DNA of 42,266 nt from an uncultured Comamonadaceae bacterium (lineage in GTDB: Bacteria > Pseudomonadota > Gammaproteobacteria > Burkholderiales > Burkholderiaceae), in the NCBI GenBank assembly GCA_946482595.1, contig CAMLSD010000035.1, positions 1-42,266 of the forward strand. Direction: 5' to 3'. Made by a program: the position numbers and the translations under genes. Below the pieces are notes generated by a model. It searched no databases. It was given only the letters and a program-made list of their open reading frames with translations, and was not told the origin of the DNA. The stretch's first letter is position 1, and each line of letters begins with the position of its first letter. Positions 31,352-40,488 of the stretch are shown here, piece by piece.

Positions 31352-32161
31352 ATGAGCGGCGTCGCGTTGACCCGGCTGCACCAGCGCCGGCTGCGCGAGA
31401 TCCACCGCTCGGCCGGCTGGCCCTGCCACGACAACATCGAGCTCGACCTGTTGAGCGGCGGCTGGATCGCGCGCCAGGCCGACCCGCTGGGCCGCGAGAC
31501 CCTGCGCCTCACCGACACCGGCATCACCGCACTGGCACAGGCCCGTGCGCGCAACCGTCAGGCCTATGACGCCCACGAGGCGCTGGTCGAGCGGGTGTCG
31601 CTGGAGATGCAGCGTGCCGGCCGGCTGGTGTGGTGCGGCCTGAGCCTGCGCGCGCGCGTGCCACGCGAAGGCGGCGAGGCCTGGGCCATGGTGCGGCCCG
31701 ACGTCTATTCGATCCGGCACACCAGCGTCGAGGCCTACCTCAGCCCGCTCGTGCATGAGATCAAGGTGCGGCGCGCCGACCTGCTGGGCGACCTGCGGCG
31801 CGAGGCCAAGCGTGCGGGCTACCAGTGGCTGAGCTGCGAGACCTGGTATGTGCTGGCCGCCGGCATTGCCGAGCCTGACGAGGTGCCGCCCGAATGCGGC
31901 GTGATGTTCGCCCACGGCCTGGCCCCCGACGAGCCGGTCCACGGCATCCGCCTGGAGCCGGTGCGCGCCGCGCTGCATCGCCCGCTGGACGAGCCGGGCC
32001 GGCTGCCGTTCGGCGTGTGGATGGCGCTGGCCCGCGCCACGCCGCTGGCGCCGCCCGAGCCCGCACAGGCCTGGCTCGGCGACCCGGGCGACGACCCGCA
32101 GCACGACGGCGACCCAGCCCTTACCATCGGGGACCCCTCCTCTGTGAATGACCCGCCATGA
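31352..32161 (+). CDS. Predicted winged-helix plus PD-(D/E)xK-like protein
   Basis: A 269-residue protein that I cannot place in a named family with certainty. Residues about 1-80 look like a winged helix (LHQRRLREIHRSAGW, WIARQADPLGRETLRLT, TGITALAQARARN). Residues about 90-175 resemble the MmcB / PD-(D/E)xK nuclease fold: RPDVYSI with Asp117, then LVHEIKVRRADLLGDLR with Glu136 and Lys138, then WLSCETWYVLAAGI. In MmcB-type proteins the EIKxxRADxxxD motif is diagnostic. The rest is a Pro-rich tail. It begins immediately after the DUF427 stop and overlaps the MaoC gene by 4 nt. Nuclease activity is inference. Confidence 0.65.
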   Translation: MSGVALTRLHQRRLREIHRSAGWPCHDNIELDLLSGGWIARQADPLGRETLRLTDTGITALAQARARNRQAYDAHEALVERVSLEMQRAGRLVWCGLSLRARVPREGGEAWAMVRPDVYSIRHTSVEAYLSPLVHEIKVRRADLLGDLRREAKRAGYQWLSCETWYVLAAGIAEPDEVPPECGVMFAHGLAPDEPVHGIRLEPVRAALHRPLDEPGRLPFGVWMALARATPLAPPEPAQAWLGDPGDDPQHDGDPALTIGDPSSVNDPP

Positions 32162-32649
32162 CGGTTGCCGCACGCACCCCCACCTTGTTCTGGGAAGACT
32201 TCCAGGCCGGCTCGGTCCGCGAGTTCGGCCACAAGCTCGTCACGCGCGACGACGTGGTGCGCTTTGCCTCTGAGTTCGATCCGCAGCCCTTCCACCTGGA
32301 CGAGGAAGCGGCGCGCCACTCGCTGTTCGGTGGCCTGGCCGCCAGCGGCTGGCACACCTGTGCGATGGTGATGCGCATGATGTGCGACGCCTACCTGCTC
32401 GACGCGGCCAGCCTCGGCTCCCCCGGGCTGGACAAGCTGCAGTGGCTCAAGCCGGTCTACCCCGACGACGTGCTGCGTGTGCGCATGACCATCCTCGAGG
32501 CCCGGCCGATGAACAGCAAGCCCCATGTGGGCCTGGTGCGCAGCCAATGGGAGACCCTGGCCCGCCGCCCCGACGGCAGCGAAGCCGTCGTGCTGGTGAT
32601 GGAAGGCTGGGGCATGTTCCGCCGCCGCGACGTGGCCGCGCCGGGCTGA
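32158..32649 (+). CDS. MaoC-like hot-dog dehydratase
   Basis: A 163-residue single hot-dog protein of the MaoC / (R)-specific enoyl-CoA hydratase family. The hydratase-2 motif is present: VRFASEFDPQPFHLDEEAARHSLFGG, in which Asp and His (D-P-Q-P-F-H) are the catalytic pair, then LAASGWHTCAM and KLQWLKPVYPDDVLRVR. These enzymes hydrate enoyl-CoA or related thioesters. The start overlaps the preceding stop (ATGA). It converges on the LacI regulator at 32671. Confidence 0.9.
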   Translation: MTVAARTPTLFWEDFQAGSVREFGHKLVTRDDVVRFASEFDPQPFHLDEEAARHSLFGGLAASGWHTCAMVMRMMCDAYLLDAASLGSPGLDKLQWLKPVYPDDVLRVRMTILEARPMNSKPHVGLVRSQWETLARRPDGSEAVVLVMEGWGMFRRRDVAAPG

Positions 32650-32670
32650 GGCGCCCGCCGGCCCAGGCGC

Positions 32671-33690
32671 TCAGCCCGACTGCCGCAGTACCAGGCTGGG
32701 CCGGGCCAGATTGATCTGCCGGGGCAGTGCCGGATCAGCGATGCGTGCAATGAGCGTGTTGGCCGCCTGCTCGCCCAGCTCGCTGGGCCGGATGTCGACC
32801 GTGCTCAGCGGTGGGTTGGAGTGGGCCGCGTCGAGCACGTTGTCGAACCCCACGAGTGAAAAGTCGTTTCCGGCCTGCAGGCCGTTTTCACCGAGCGCGG
32901 CCAGCGCGCCCAGGGCCGCGATGTCGTTGTAGCAGACGGCGGCGGTGGGGCGATGGCGCATGGCCAGGAAGGTGGTCATGGCCTCATGGCCGCCGGCACG
33001 GCTGGGCTCGGAGTGGACGATGAGCGCGGGGTCGAGCGGCAGTGCGGCGGCGGCCAGCGCCTTGCGGTAGCCGCTCAGGCGCTGCTCGAGCACCACACCG
33101 CTGCGCCCGCCGAGAAAGCCGATGCGCCGGTGGCCGGCGTCGATCAGATGCTGGGTGGCCATCAGCACACCACGCTCGTTGTCCGAGCCGGCGTAGTCGT
33201 AGCTGCCCGGGCCCAGCGAGCGCACCATGACCACCAGCGGGATGCCCCAGGCCTTGAGCTCGCGCGGCAGGGAGCGCGGTGTGCCCAGCGCGGGGCAGAT
33301 GATGATGCCCGCGGCGTTCTGCTCGCGCATGGAGGCCAGCACCTGGCGCTGGCGCTCCAGGCTTTCGTGGGTGTGGGCGATGAGCACGATGTGCCCGGCG
33401 TCGACGAGCTTGCGCTCGATGCCCACGAGCACCTCGGCAAAAAACGGGTTCATCAGGTCGTTGATGACCACGCCGATGGTGTTGGACGACTGGCGGCGCA
33501 GCTCGGCGGCGCGGCGGTTGTAGACATAGCCGAGCTCACGCGCGGCCTGGCGCACGCGCTCGGCGGTTTCCTCGCGGATGAGCTCGCTGCCCTGCAGCAC
33601 GAGCGAGACGGTCGACTTGGAGACGCCGGCACGTTCTGCGACGTGCAGGATGGTGACGTTGCGGCTCGGGGGGGTGTCGCGTTGGACCAT
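32671..33690 (-). CDS. LacI-family regulator 1
   Basis: A 339-residue LacI-type regulator from the ATG at 33690. The helix-turn-helix is NVTILHVAERAGVSKSTVSL, with the hinge region at about residues 45-70 (AARELGYVYNRRAAELRRQ). A sugar-binding-type effector domain follows, including TIGVVINDLMNPFFAEVLVG. It ends in RPSLVLRQSG. Residues 1 to about 256 are identical, at DNA level too, to regulator 2 (35871-36890); the last 80 residues differ at many positions. It is divergent from the kinase gene at 33943, with an operator-like palindrome between. No Shine-Dalgarno is visible at the ATG. Confidence 0.93.
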   Translation of the reverse strand: MVQRDTPPSRNVTILHVAERAGVSKSTVSLVLQGSELIREETAERVRQAARELGYVYNRRAAELRRQSSNTIGVVINDLMNPFFAEVLVGIERKLVDAGHIVLIAHTHESLERQRQVLASMREQNAAGIIICPALGTPRSLPRELKAWGIPLVVMVRSLGPGSYDYAGSDNERGVLMATQHLIDAGHRRIGFLGGRSGVVLEQRLSGYRKALAAAALPLDPALIVHSEPSRAGGHEAMTTFLAMRHRPTAAVCYNDIAALGALAALGENGLQAGNDFSLVGFDNVLDAAHSNPPLSTVDIRPSELGEQAANTLIARIADPALPRQINLARPSLVLRQSG

Positions 33691-33698
33691 GAGGACCC
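32920..33698. repeat. 779-bp identical duplication, copy 1 (in LacI regulator 1)
   Basis: Line-by-line comparison shows identity to 36120-36898 (constant offset 3200). It covers the first about 256 codons of the regulator plus 8 bp upstream of the start. Sequence diverges abruptly on both sides. This suggests recent gene conversion rather than an old duplication. Confidence 0.92.
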
Positions 33699-33780
33699 AG
33701 TCGAGTGGTGGCGGGCTGCAGCTGGCTGCAGTGTTGACGGCAGTGATGACGGTGAGGGAGCGACTTTGAACCGCCGTCTT

Positions 33781-33839
33781 GGTGTTTACCCGTGAAAGCC
33801 GGCGAAGGCTTGCATTCAAGCTTGGAACGATCCAATAAT
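33781..33839 (+). promoter_or_regulatory. Promoter with LacI-type operator (unit 1)
   Basis: TTGCAT (33810-33815) and AATAAT (33834-33839) are spaced by 18 bp and read toward the kinase gene. Within the spacer lies TTGGAACGATCCAA (33822-33835), a near-perfect palindrome with the central CG typical of LacI-family operators. A second element, GGTGTTTACC (33781-33790), starts 41 bp before the palindrome, exactly as at the other regulator gene. Repressor binding would block the -35/-10 spacer. Confidence 0.65.
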
Positions 33840-33942
33840 TATCCCGCCAGAGCGTGATGCGCGCAAGAAGACCTCTCGGGTCCGATGCGGCACCCGCGCT
33901 CGACCTTGGGTTTCGCTTGGCGTCAGCAGTCGGAGGTATGCC

Positions 33943-34680
33943 ATGAGTGAACACGGCAGTCGGGAAGTCGATGAGTTTGCGCGCGAGCTGGCCCATGAGA
34001 TGCGAACGTCCATCAACCAGGTGGCCGCCATCGCCGAGCTGCTGCTCGACCGCAGCCACGAACGACCCGAGGCCGACCGCCGCGATCTGCTGGAGATCCA
34101 GTTGGTGGCGGCGCGGCGCATGGATACGACAGTCGGCGACCTGCTGGAGATGGCCCGCTGCAACCATGCGCCGCTGGCGCAGGAAGACATCGATCTGAGT
34201 GCCTTGTGCGAGCGGCTGCGCGACGAGCTGGACGGACGGTCGCACCGTGTTCCCGTCGACTGGCACATCCAGCCGGGGATGTGGCTGTGTGGTGGTCGGG
34301 CGCATGTGGCCGTGCTGATGCGCAATCTGCTGTCGAACGCCGTCAAGTACACACGGGACAGCGACCACCCTCGCATCACCGTGAGCGCCGAGCGGCGCGA
34401 CGATGCCCTGTGGATCCGCGTGGAGGACAACGGCGCCGGGTTCGACCCCGCCAGCGCACGGCACCTGTTCGAGCCCTTCGTGCGGCTGCCCACCGCCGCC
34501 GGCTTCGACGGCACCGGGCTGGGTCTGACGCTGGTGCGGCGGGCCGTCGAACGGCACGGCGGCCACATCCTGGCGCAGGGGCGTCCCGGGCATGGGGCCC
34601 GCTTCGAGTTCACGCTCGGCCCCGGCGCGGGGCGGGGGCCGGCCAGCGTGGCGGCGCAGTCGAACGGGTCGCCGCGGTGA
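33943..34680 (+). CDS. Soluble histidine kinase without sensor domain
   Basis: A 245-residue orphan kinase made only of a dimerisation/phosphoacceptor domain and an ATPase domain. The H-box is ELAHEMRTSINQ with His18, so the phosphorylated His lies almost at the N-terminus. The N-box is MRNLLSNAVKYT, G1 is VEDNGAGFD, the F-box LFEPFVRLP and G2 GTGLGLTLVRRAVERHGG. There is no signal peptide, membrane helix, PAS or GAF domain, and no response regulator gene is in the window. It is cotranscribed with, and overlaps by 4 nt, a sugar-binding-protein homologue. The sensing function may be supplied by that partner. Confidence 0.88.
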   Translation: MSEHGSREVDEFARELAHEMRTSINQVAAIAELLLDRSHERPEADRRDLLEIQLVAARRMDTTVGDLLEMARCNHAPLAQEDIDLSALCERLRDELDGRSHRVPVDWHIQPGMWLCGGRAHVAVLMRNLLSNAVKYTRDSDHPRITVSAERRDDALWIRVEDNGAGFDPASARHLFEPFVRLPTAAGFDGTGLGLTLVRRAVERHGGHILAQGRPGHGARFEFTLGPGAGRGPASVAAQSNGSPR

Positions 34681-35843
34681 CCACACCACCGGCCCGCGCC
34701 GCCACCATCCACCTCGAGCACTGGTGGGTGACGCCGTCCGAGCGCATGGCCTTGAGCGTGCTGTGTGCATCGCTGGAACGGGCCGGTTTCACCTTTGTCG
34801 ACGAGGAACCTCGCGCCGAGGTGCAGGCCATCCTGATGACGGCGCAGTCCGTATGGTCCGGGGTGTGCGGTTCGGGCCCGCGCCCGATCGACCTCGCGCA
34901 GCACATCACGCCCTACGACCTGGAGTCGCGCATCTTTCCGGCGTTCCGCGCCGTCGACAACCCGGCGCGGCTGTCGTTGCACGGTGTGCCGGTCGGCGCC
35001 TTCCGCAGCAACTGCATGTGGGCCAGCCGATCGGCGGTGGATCGGGCCGGTGGGCGCCCGCATGACCTGGCCGCCCTGCTGGACTGGCTGGAGCGCGCAT
35101 GCACGGTGGCCCCTCATCCGCTGGCGCTGGGGTGCGAGCCCTGGCAATGGAGCCTGCTGTTCGAGTTGATCGTGCTGGCGCTGCATGGCCCGGACTTCCA
35201 TCGCAGGGCCTTCGGCATGGGCTCGCCCTCGGCTCTCGGCTCGCAGCGCATGGCCGAGGCGGTGAACATGCTGGGCTGCCTGCGCCCGTACATCGCACCG
35301 GACTGCGTGACGCTCACCTGGTCGCAGATCGCCGCTCAGGTGGAGTCAGGGCGATGTGCTGCGATCTTCATGGGCGACTGGGTGCACAACGAGTTCGTCC
35401 ACCCGTCGTTCGGTGGCAAGGCCGGGTATCCCAACGTGGTGAAGTGGGCCATGCCCGGTACCGAAGGCTCGCACCTGTACCACGTCGACTACATCGTGCC
35501 GGTCGAGCGCCGATGCGCACGCACCGACCCGCGCATCCTGGGGCAGCTGACCCGTGCATTGCTGGACCCGCATGTGCAATGCGAGTTCGGGCGCGTCAAG
35601 GGCGCACTGCCCGCGGTGCGCGACGCGGTCGAGCCGACCATCGACCCCGAGGCCTGGAAGCTCTTTCACCTGGCCTCATTGTGCCCGGAGGTGATGCTGC
35701 CGTCGATGAGCATGCTGCAGGGCTCCCCCCGCGCCATGCGCGACGGCATTGCACGGGCAACCCGGGACTTCCTGATCGGTGAGGCCGGCGCGGAACACAC
35801 CGTGCGTGCGATTGCATCGCTGTCGCACCCCCATGCCGCATGA
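34677..35843 (+). CDS. Sugar ABC substrate-binding-protein homologue without export signal
   Basis: A 388-residue protein starting at GTG 34677, overlapping the kinase stop (GTGA). After only about 9 residues it enters the mature-protein pattern of family 1 glucose/mannose-type binding proteins: TIHLEHWWVTPSERMALSVL, comparable with [20 protein letters not shown] of the gene at 42065. Later matches include VPVGAFRSNCMWASR, PLALGCEPWQWSLLFELIVL, AAIFMGDWVHNEF and GALPAVRDAVEP. No signal peptide can be found in this frame upstream either. It is therefore predicted to be cytoplasmic. Adjacent transporter permease genes are absent. I infer a ligand sensor for the kinase; a decayed binding protein is the alternative. 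Confidence 0.8.
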   Translation: MTTPPARAATIHLEHWWVTPSERMALSVLCASLERAGFTFVDEEPRAEVQAILMTAQSVWSGVCGSGPRPIDLAQHITPYDLESRIFPAFRAVDNPARLSLHGVPVGAFRSNCMWASRSAVDRAGGRPHDLAALLDWLERACTVAPHPLALGCEPWQWSLLFELIVLALHGPDFHRRAFGMGSPSALGSQRMAEAVNMLGCLRPYIAPDCVTLTWSQIAAQVESGRCAAIFMGDWVHNEFVHPSFGGKAGYPNVVKWAMPGTEGSHLYHVDYIVPVERRCARTDPRILGQLTRALLDPHVQCEFGRVKGALPAVRDAVEPTIDPEAWKLFHLASLCPEVMLPSMSMLQGSPRAMRDGIARATRDFLIGEAGAEHTVRAIASLSHPHAA

Positions 35844-35870
35844 CGGCTCAGCCCAGTGCAGTGGCCAGGC

Positions 35871-36890
35871 TCAGCCCGACTGCCGCACCACCAGCCGCGG
35901 CTCGGCAAGATAGGTCTGCTTCGCCCGCTCCGGCTGGGCCATGCGCGCCAGCAGCACGTCGGCCACATGTTCACCCAGTTCGCTGGGCCGGATGTCGATC
36001 GTGCTCAGCGGTGGGTTGGAGTGGGCCGCCGCGAGCACGTTGTCGAACCCGACCAGCGCGAAGTCGGCGCCGGGGCGCAGCCCGCGCTCGCCAAGGGCCG
36101 CCATCGCCCCGAAGGCGGTGATGTCGTTGTAGCAGACGGCGGCGGTGGGGCGATGGCGCATGGCCAGGAAGGTGGTCATGGCCTCATGGCCGCCGGCACG
36201 GCTGGGCTCGGAGTGGACGATGAGCGCGGGGTCGAGCGGCAGTGCGGCGGCGGCCAGCGCCTTGCGGTAGCCGCTCAGGCGCTGCTCGAGCACCACACCG
36301 CTGCGCCCGCCGAGAAAGCCGATGCGCCGGTGGCCGGCGTCGATCAGATGCTGGGTGGCCATCAGCACACCACGCTCGTTGTCCGAGCCGGCGTAGTCGT
36401 AGCTGCCCGGGCCCAGCGAGCGCACCATGACCACCAGCGGGATGCCCCAGGCCTTGAGCTCGCGCGGCAGGGAGCGCGGTGTGCCCAGCGCGGGGCAGAT
36501 GATGATGCCCGCGGCGTTCTGCTCGCGCATGGAGGCCAGCACCTGGCGCTGGCGCTCCAGGCTTTCGTGGGTGTGGGCGATGAGCACGATGTGCCCGGCG
36601 TCGACGAGCTTGCGCTCGATGCCCACGAGCACCTCGGCAAAAAACGGGTTCATCAGGTCGTTGATGACCACGCCGATGGTGTTGGACGACTGGCGGCGCA
36701 GCTCGGCGGCGCGGCGGTTGTAGACATAGCCGAGCTCACGCGCGGCCTGGCGCACGCGCTCGGCGGTTTCCTCGCGGATGAGCTCGCTGCCCTGCAGCAC
36801 GAGCGAGACGGTCGACTTGGAGACGCCGGCACGTTCTGCGACGTGCAGGATGGTGACGTTGCGGCTCGGGGGGGTGTCGCGTTGGACCAT
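35871..36890 (-). CDS. LacI-family regulator 2
   Basis: A 339-residue twin of regulator 1: identical through about residue 256, then divergent. Examples are TAFGAMAALGERGLRPGADF versus AALGALAALGENGLQAGNDF, and a different ending, EPRLVVRQSG. The changed part forms the end of the effector domain, so the two may bind different ligands or heterodimerise, while their DNA recognition must be the same. It is divergent from the Gfo/Idh gene at 37053 with a second copy of the operator, and convergent with the gene at 34677. Confidence 0.93.
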   Translation of the reverse strand: MVQRDTPPSRNVTILHVAERAGVSKSTVSLVLQGSELIREETAERVRQAARELGYVYNRRAAELRRQSSNTIGVVINDLMNPFFAEVLVGIERKLVDAGHIVLIAHTHESLERQRQVLASMREQNAAGIIICPALGTPRSLPRELKAWGIPLVVMVRSLGPGSYDYAGSDNERGVLMATQHLIDAGHRRIGFLGGRSGVVLEQRLSGYRKALAAAALPLDPALIVHSEPSRAGGHEAMTTFLAMRHRPTAAVCYNDITAFGAMAALGERGLRPGADFALVGFDNVLAAAHSNPPLSTIDIRPSELGEHVADVLLARMAQPERAKQTYLAEPRLVVRQSG

Positions 36891-36898
36891 GAGGACCC
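36120..36898. repeat. 779-bp identical duplication, copy 2 (in LacI regulator 2)
   Basis: Same sequence as 32920-33698. Outside the block the upstream regions share only the GGTGTTTACC element and the operator, and the downstream coding parts are clearly diverged. Confidence 0.92.
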
Positions 36899-36958
36899 GG
36901 TGGTGTGGTGGCTGGGTGCAGCGATGCGCTCGATGGCGTGCGCGCATTGTGCACCCTT

Positions 36959-38075
<1,117 letters not shown>

Positions 38076-38084
38076 GGGGGGGAC

Positions 38085-39692
38085 ATGTCCAAACACATCA
38101 CGGCGGCGCAAGCCGCAAGCCTGATTCGCAACGGTGACGTCATCAGCATCAGCTCGTCGAGCGGCCTGGGCTGCCCCGACAAGGTGCTGGCCGCCATCGG
38201 CGAACGCTTCGAACGCGAGGGCAGCCCACGGCAGCTGACCAGCCTGAACCCGATCGCCGCCGGCGACATGTACGGCATCAAGGGCATCGACCACCTCGCG
38301 CGGCCGGGCCTGCTGGCACGCATCTATGCCGGCTCGTACCCGAGCGGCCCGTCGTCGCTGCCGATGCCGGCGATCTGGCGCATGGTGGTCGACAACCAGG
38401 TCGAGGCCTACAACGTGCCCAGCGGCATCCTGTTCGACATGCACCGCGACGCAGCAGCCCATCGCCCCGGCGTGTTGACCCAGGTGGGCATGGGCACCTT
38501 TGTCGACCCGCAGCAGCAGGGCTGCGCGATGAACGAGGCGGCCGCGCGCCAGCCGATCGTGCGGCGCGAACACTTCGACGGGCGCGACTGGTTGTACTTT
38601 CCCGTGGTGGTGCCCAACGTGGCCATCATCCGGGCCACCACGGCCGACGAACGCGGCAACCTCACCTACGAGCACGAGGGCGCGCTGCTGGGTGGGCTCG
38701 ACCAGGCCCTGGCGGCACGCAACAACGGCGGCATCGTGATCGCCCAGGTCAAGCGCATCGTGAAGTACGGCAGCCTGCGTCCGCACGACGTGCATGTACC
38801 GTGCAACCTGGTCGATCACATCGTCGTCGATCCTGACCAGTGGCAGACCACCCAGACCGTCTACGACCCGGCCATCAGCGGCGAGATCTTCCGTCCGCTG
38901 GACAGTTTCGAACTGCAGCCCTGGGGCCCGGAGAAGGTGATTGCCCGGCGCGCGGCGATGGAGCTGTCGCGCGGGCAGGCCGCCAACCTCGGCTTCGGCA
39001 TCTCGGCCAACGTGCCGCGCATCCTGCTCGAGGAAGGCCTGCACGGTGAAGTCACCTGGGCGATCGAGCAGGGTGCCGTCGGTGGCATGCCGCTGCTCGG
39101 GTTCGCATTCGGCTGTGCGTCCAATGCCGACGCAATCGTCGCCTCGTCGAACCAGTTCACCTACCTGCAGGGCGCGGGCTTCGACGTGGCCCTGCTGTCC
39201 TTCCTGCAGGTCGACGGCCAGGGCAGCGTGAACGTGTCGCGCCTGGCCAGGAAGCCCTACCTCACCGCAGGCTGCGGCGGGTTTGTCGACATCACCGCCT
39301 TTGCCCGGCGCATCGTGTTCTCAGGCTTTTTCACCGCTGGTGCGCAACTGGAGGTCGGCAACGGCCGGCTGACCATCGTGAACGAAGGCCGGACACGCAA
39401 GTTCGTGAACCAGGCCGAGCACATCACCTTCAGCGGCGAGGTCGGTCGCCAGCGTGGGCAGCGGGTGACCTACGTGACCGAGCGTTGCGTGATCGACCTG
39501 GAAGCCGACGGTCTGGTCGTGCGGGAGATCGCCCCCGGCGTCGACCTGCAACGCGACGTGCTGGGCCAGTCCGAGGTGCCGCTGAAGGTGGCGCCCGACC
39601 TGCGCCTGATGAACGCCGCCCTGTTCCACGACGCGCCCTTCGGCCTGACGCTGGGCGCACCGCGCGAGCACGGGGAGCCACATCATGAGTGA
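38085..39692 (+). CDS. Family I CoA-transferase (propionate/acetate CoA-transferase-like)
   Basis: The 535-residue single-chain enzyme corresponds to fused alpha and beta subunits, as in E. coli YdiF and propionate CoA-transferase. The alpha part begins ITAAQAASLIRNGDVISISS with YPSGPSSLPMPAIW. The beta part, from about residue 285, begins IARRAAMELSRGQAANLGFG. The expected catalytic glutamate is Glu328 in VTWAIEQGAVGG. It moves CoA between an acyl-CoA and a free acid through a glutamyl thioester. GGGGGG lies before the ATG. Its end overlaps the next gene by 8 nt. Confidence 0.92.
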   Translation: MSKHITAAQAASLIRNGDVISISSSSGLGCPDKVLAAIGERFEREGSPRQLTSLNPIAAGDMYGIKGIDHLARPGLLARIYAGSYPSGPSSLPMPAIWRMVVDNQVEAYNVPSGILFDMHRDAAAHRPGVLTQVGMGTFVDPQQQGCAMNEAAARQPIVRREHFDGRDWLYFPVVVPNVAIIRATTADERGNLTYEHEGALLGGLDQALAARNNGGIVIAQVKRIVKYGSLRPHDVHVPCNLVDHIVVDPDQWQTTQTVYDPAISGEIFRPLDSFELQPWGPEKVIARRAAMELSRGQAANLGFGISANVPRILLEEGLHGEVTWAIEQGAVGGMPLLGFAFGCASNADAIVASSNQFTYLQGAGFDVALLSFLQVDGQGSVNVSRLARKPYLTAGCGGFVDITAFARRIVFSGFFTAGAQLEVGNGRLTIVNEGRTRKFVNQAEHITFSGEVGRQRGQRVTYVTERCVIDLEADGLVVREIAPGVDLQRDVLGQSEVPLKVAPDLRLMNAALFHDAPFGLTLGAPREHGEPHHE

Positions 39693-40464
39693 GTCGCACA
39701 TCCAGGCGCAGCGGCACGGCGACATCGCCGTGGTCACGCTGGCGCGGCCGGCCAAGCTCAACTCGCTGACACCGGCCATGCTCGACGAGCTGGAGCGTCT
39801 GGCGCGCAGCTTCGAGGCCGATCGTGACCTGCGGGTGGTGGTGCTCACCGGTGCGGGTGACAAGGCCTTTTGCGTGGGCGCCGACATCAACGAATGGGCC
39901 GCCCTGCAGCCGCTGGACATGTGGCGCCAGTGGGTGCGGCGCGGTCACCAGGTGTTCGACCAGTGGTGCCGCCTGCGCCAGCCGGTGATCGCCGCACTCA
40001 ACGGCCATGCCTTCGGTGGCGGGCTGGAGCTTGCGCTGGCCTGCGACATCCGCCTGGCCGCCAGCACCGCCACGTTTGCCCTGCCGGAAGCATCGATCTC
40101 GACCTGCCCGGGCTGGTCGGGCACGCAGCGGCTGGTGCACCTGCTTGGCGCCAGCCACGCGAAGTACCTGGCACTCAGCGGGCGGCGCCTGGGCGCGGAC
40201 CACGCCCATGCCCAGGGCCTGGTCCACGAGGTGATCGCCCCCGGCGAGCTGCATGACCACGCGCTCGCGCTGGCGGGAGAGATGTGCCAGAAGGCCCCGA
40301 TCGCCCTGCAGCTGACCAAGCAGCTGGTCAACGCCGCAGCCGGTGAAGACACGGCCGCCACGCTGGAGGCCCTGGCTGGCGCGCTGGCGGCGACCACGGT
40401 CGATGCGGCCGAGGGCATCCGCAGCTTCCAGGAAAAGCGTCCACCCCGCTATGGCGGGCATTGA
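39685..40464 (+). CDS. Enoyl-CoA hydratase/isomerase family protein
   Basis: A 259-residue crotonase-fold enzyme. The oxyanion-hole loops are KAFCVGADINEW and AALNGHAFGGGLELALACDI. The two acidic positions of crotonases are present, in GGGLELAL and in ALPEASISTCPGWSGTQRL; the latter replaces the usual LG with ST-C and GG with WSG. Hydration of an enoyl-CoA is likely but the altered loop may mean a different substrate. It begins within the last codons of the CoA-transferase gene, indicating coupling. Confidence 0.92.
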   Translation: MSESHIQAQRHGDIAVVTLARPAKLNSLTPAMLDELERLARSFEADRDLRVVVLTGAGDKAFCVGADINEWAALQPLDMWRQWVRRGHQVFDQWCRLRQPVIAALNGHAFGGGLELALACDIRLAASTATFALPEASISTCPGWSGTQRLVHLLGASHAKYLALSGRRLGADHAHAQGLVHEVIAPGELHDHALALAGEMCQKAPIALQLTKQLVNAAAGEDTAATLEALAGALAATTVDAAEGIRSFQEKRPPRYGGH

Positions 40465-40488
40465 GCAGTCCACGACAACGAGCCTTTC

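Noticed and set aside
33691..34770. N-terminal extension of LacI regulator 1 to 34770
   Set aside because: The extension is antisense to the kinase gene and low in complexity; the regulator's helix-turn-helix begins right after the ATG at 33690. The same applies to the 37907 extension of regulator 2.
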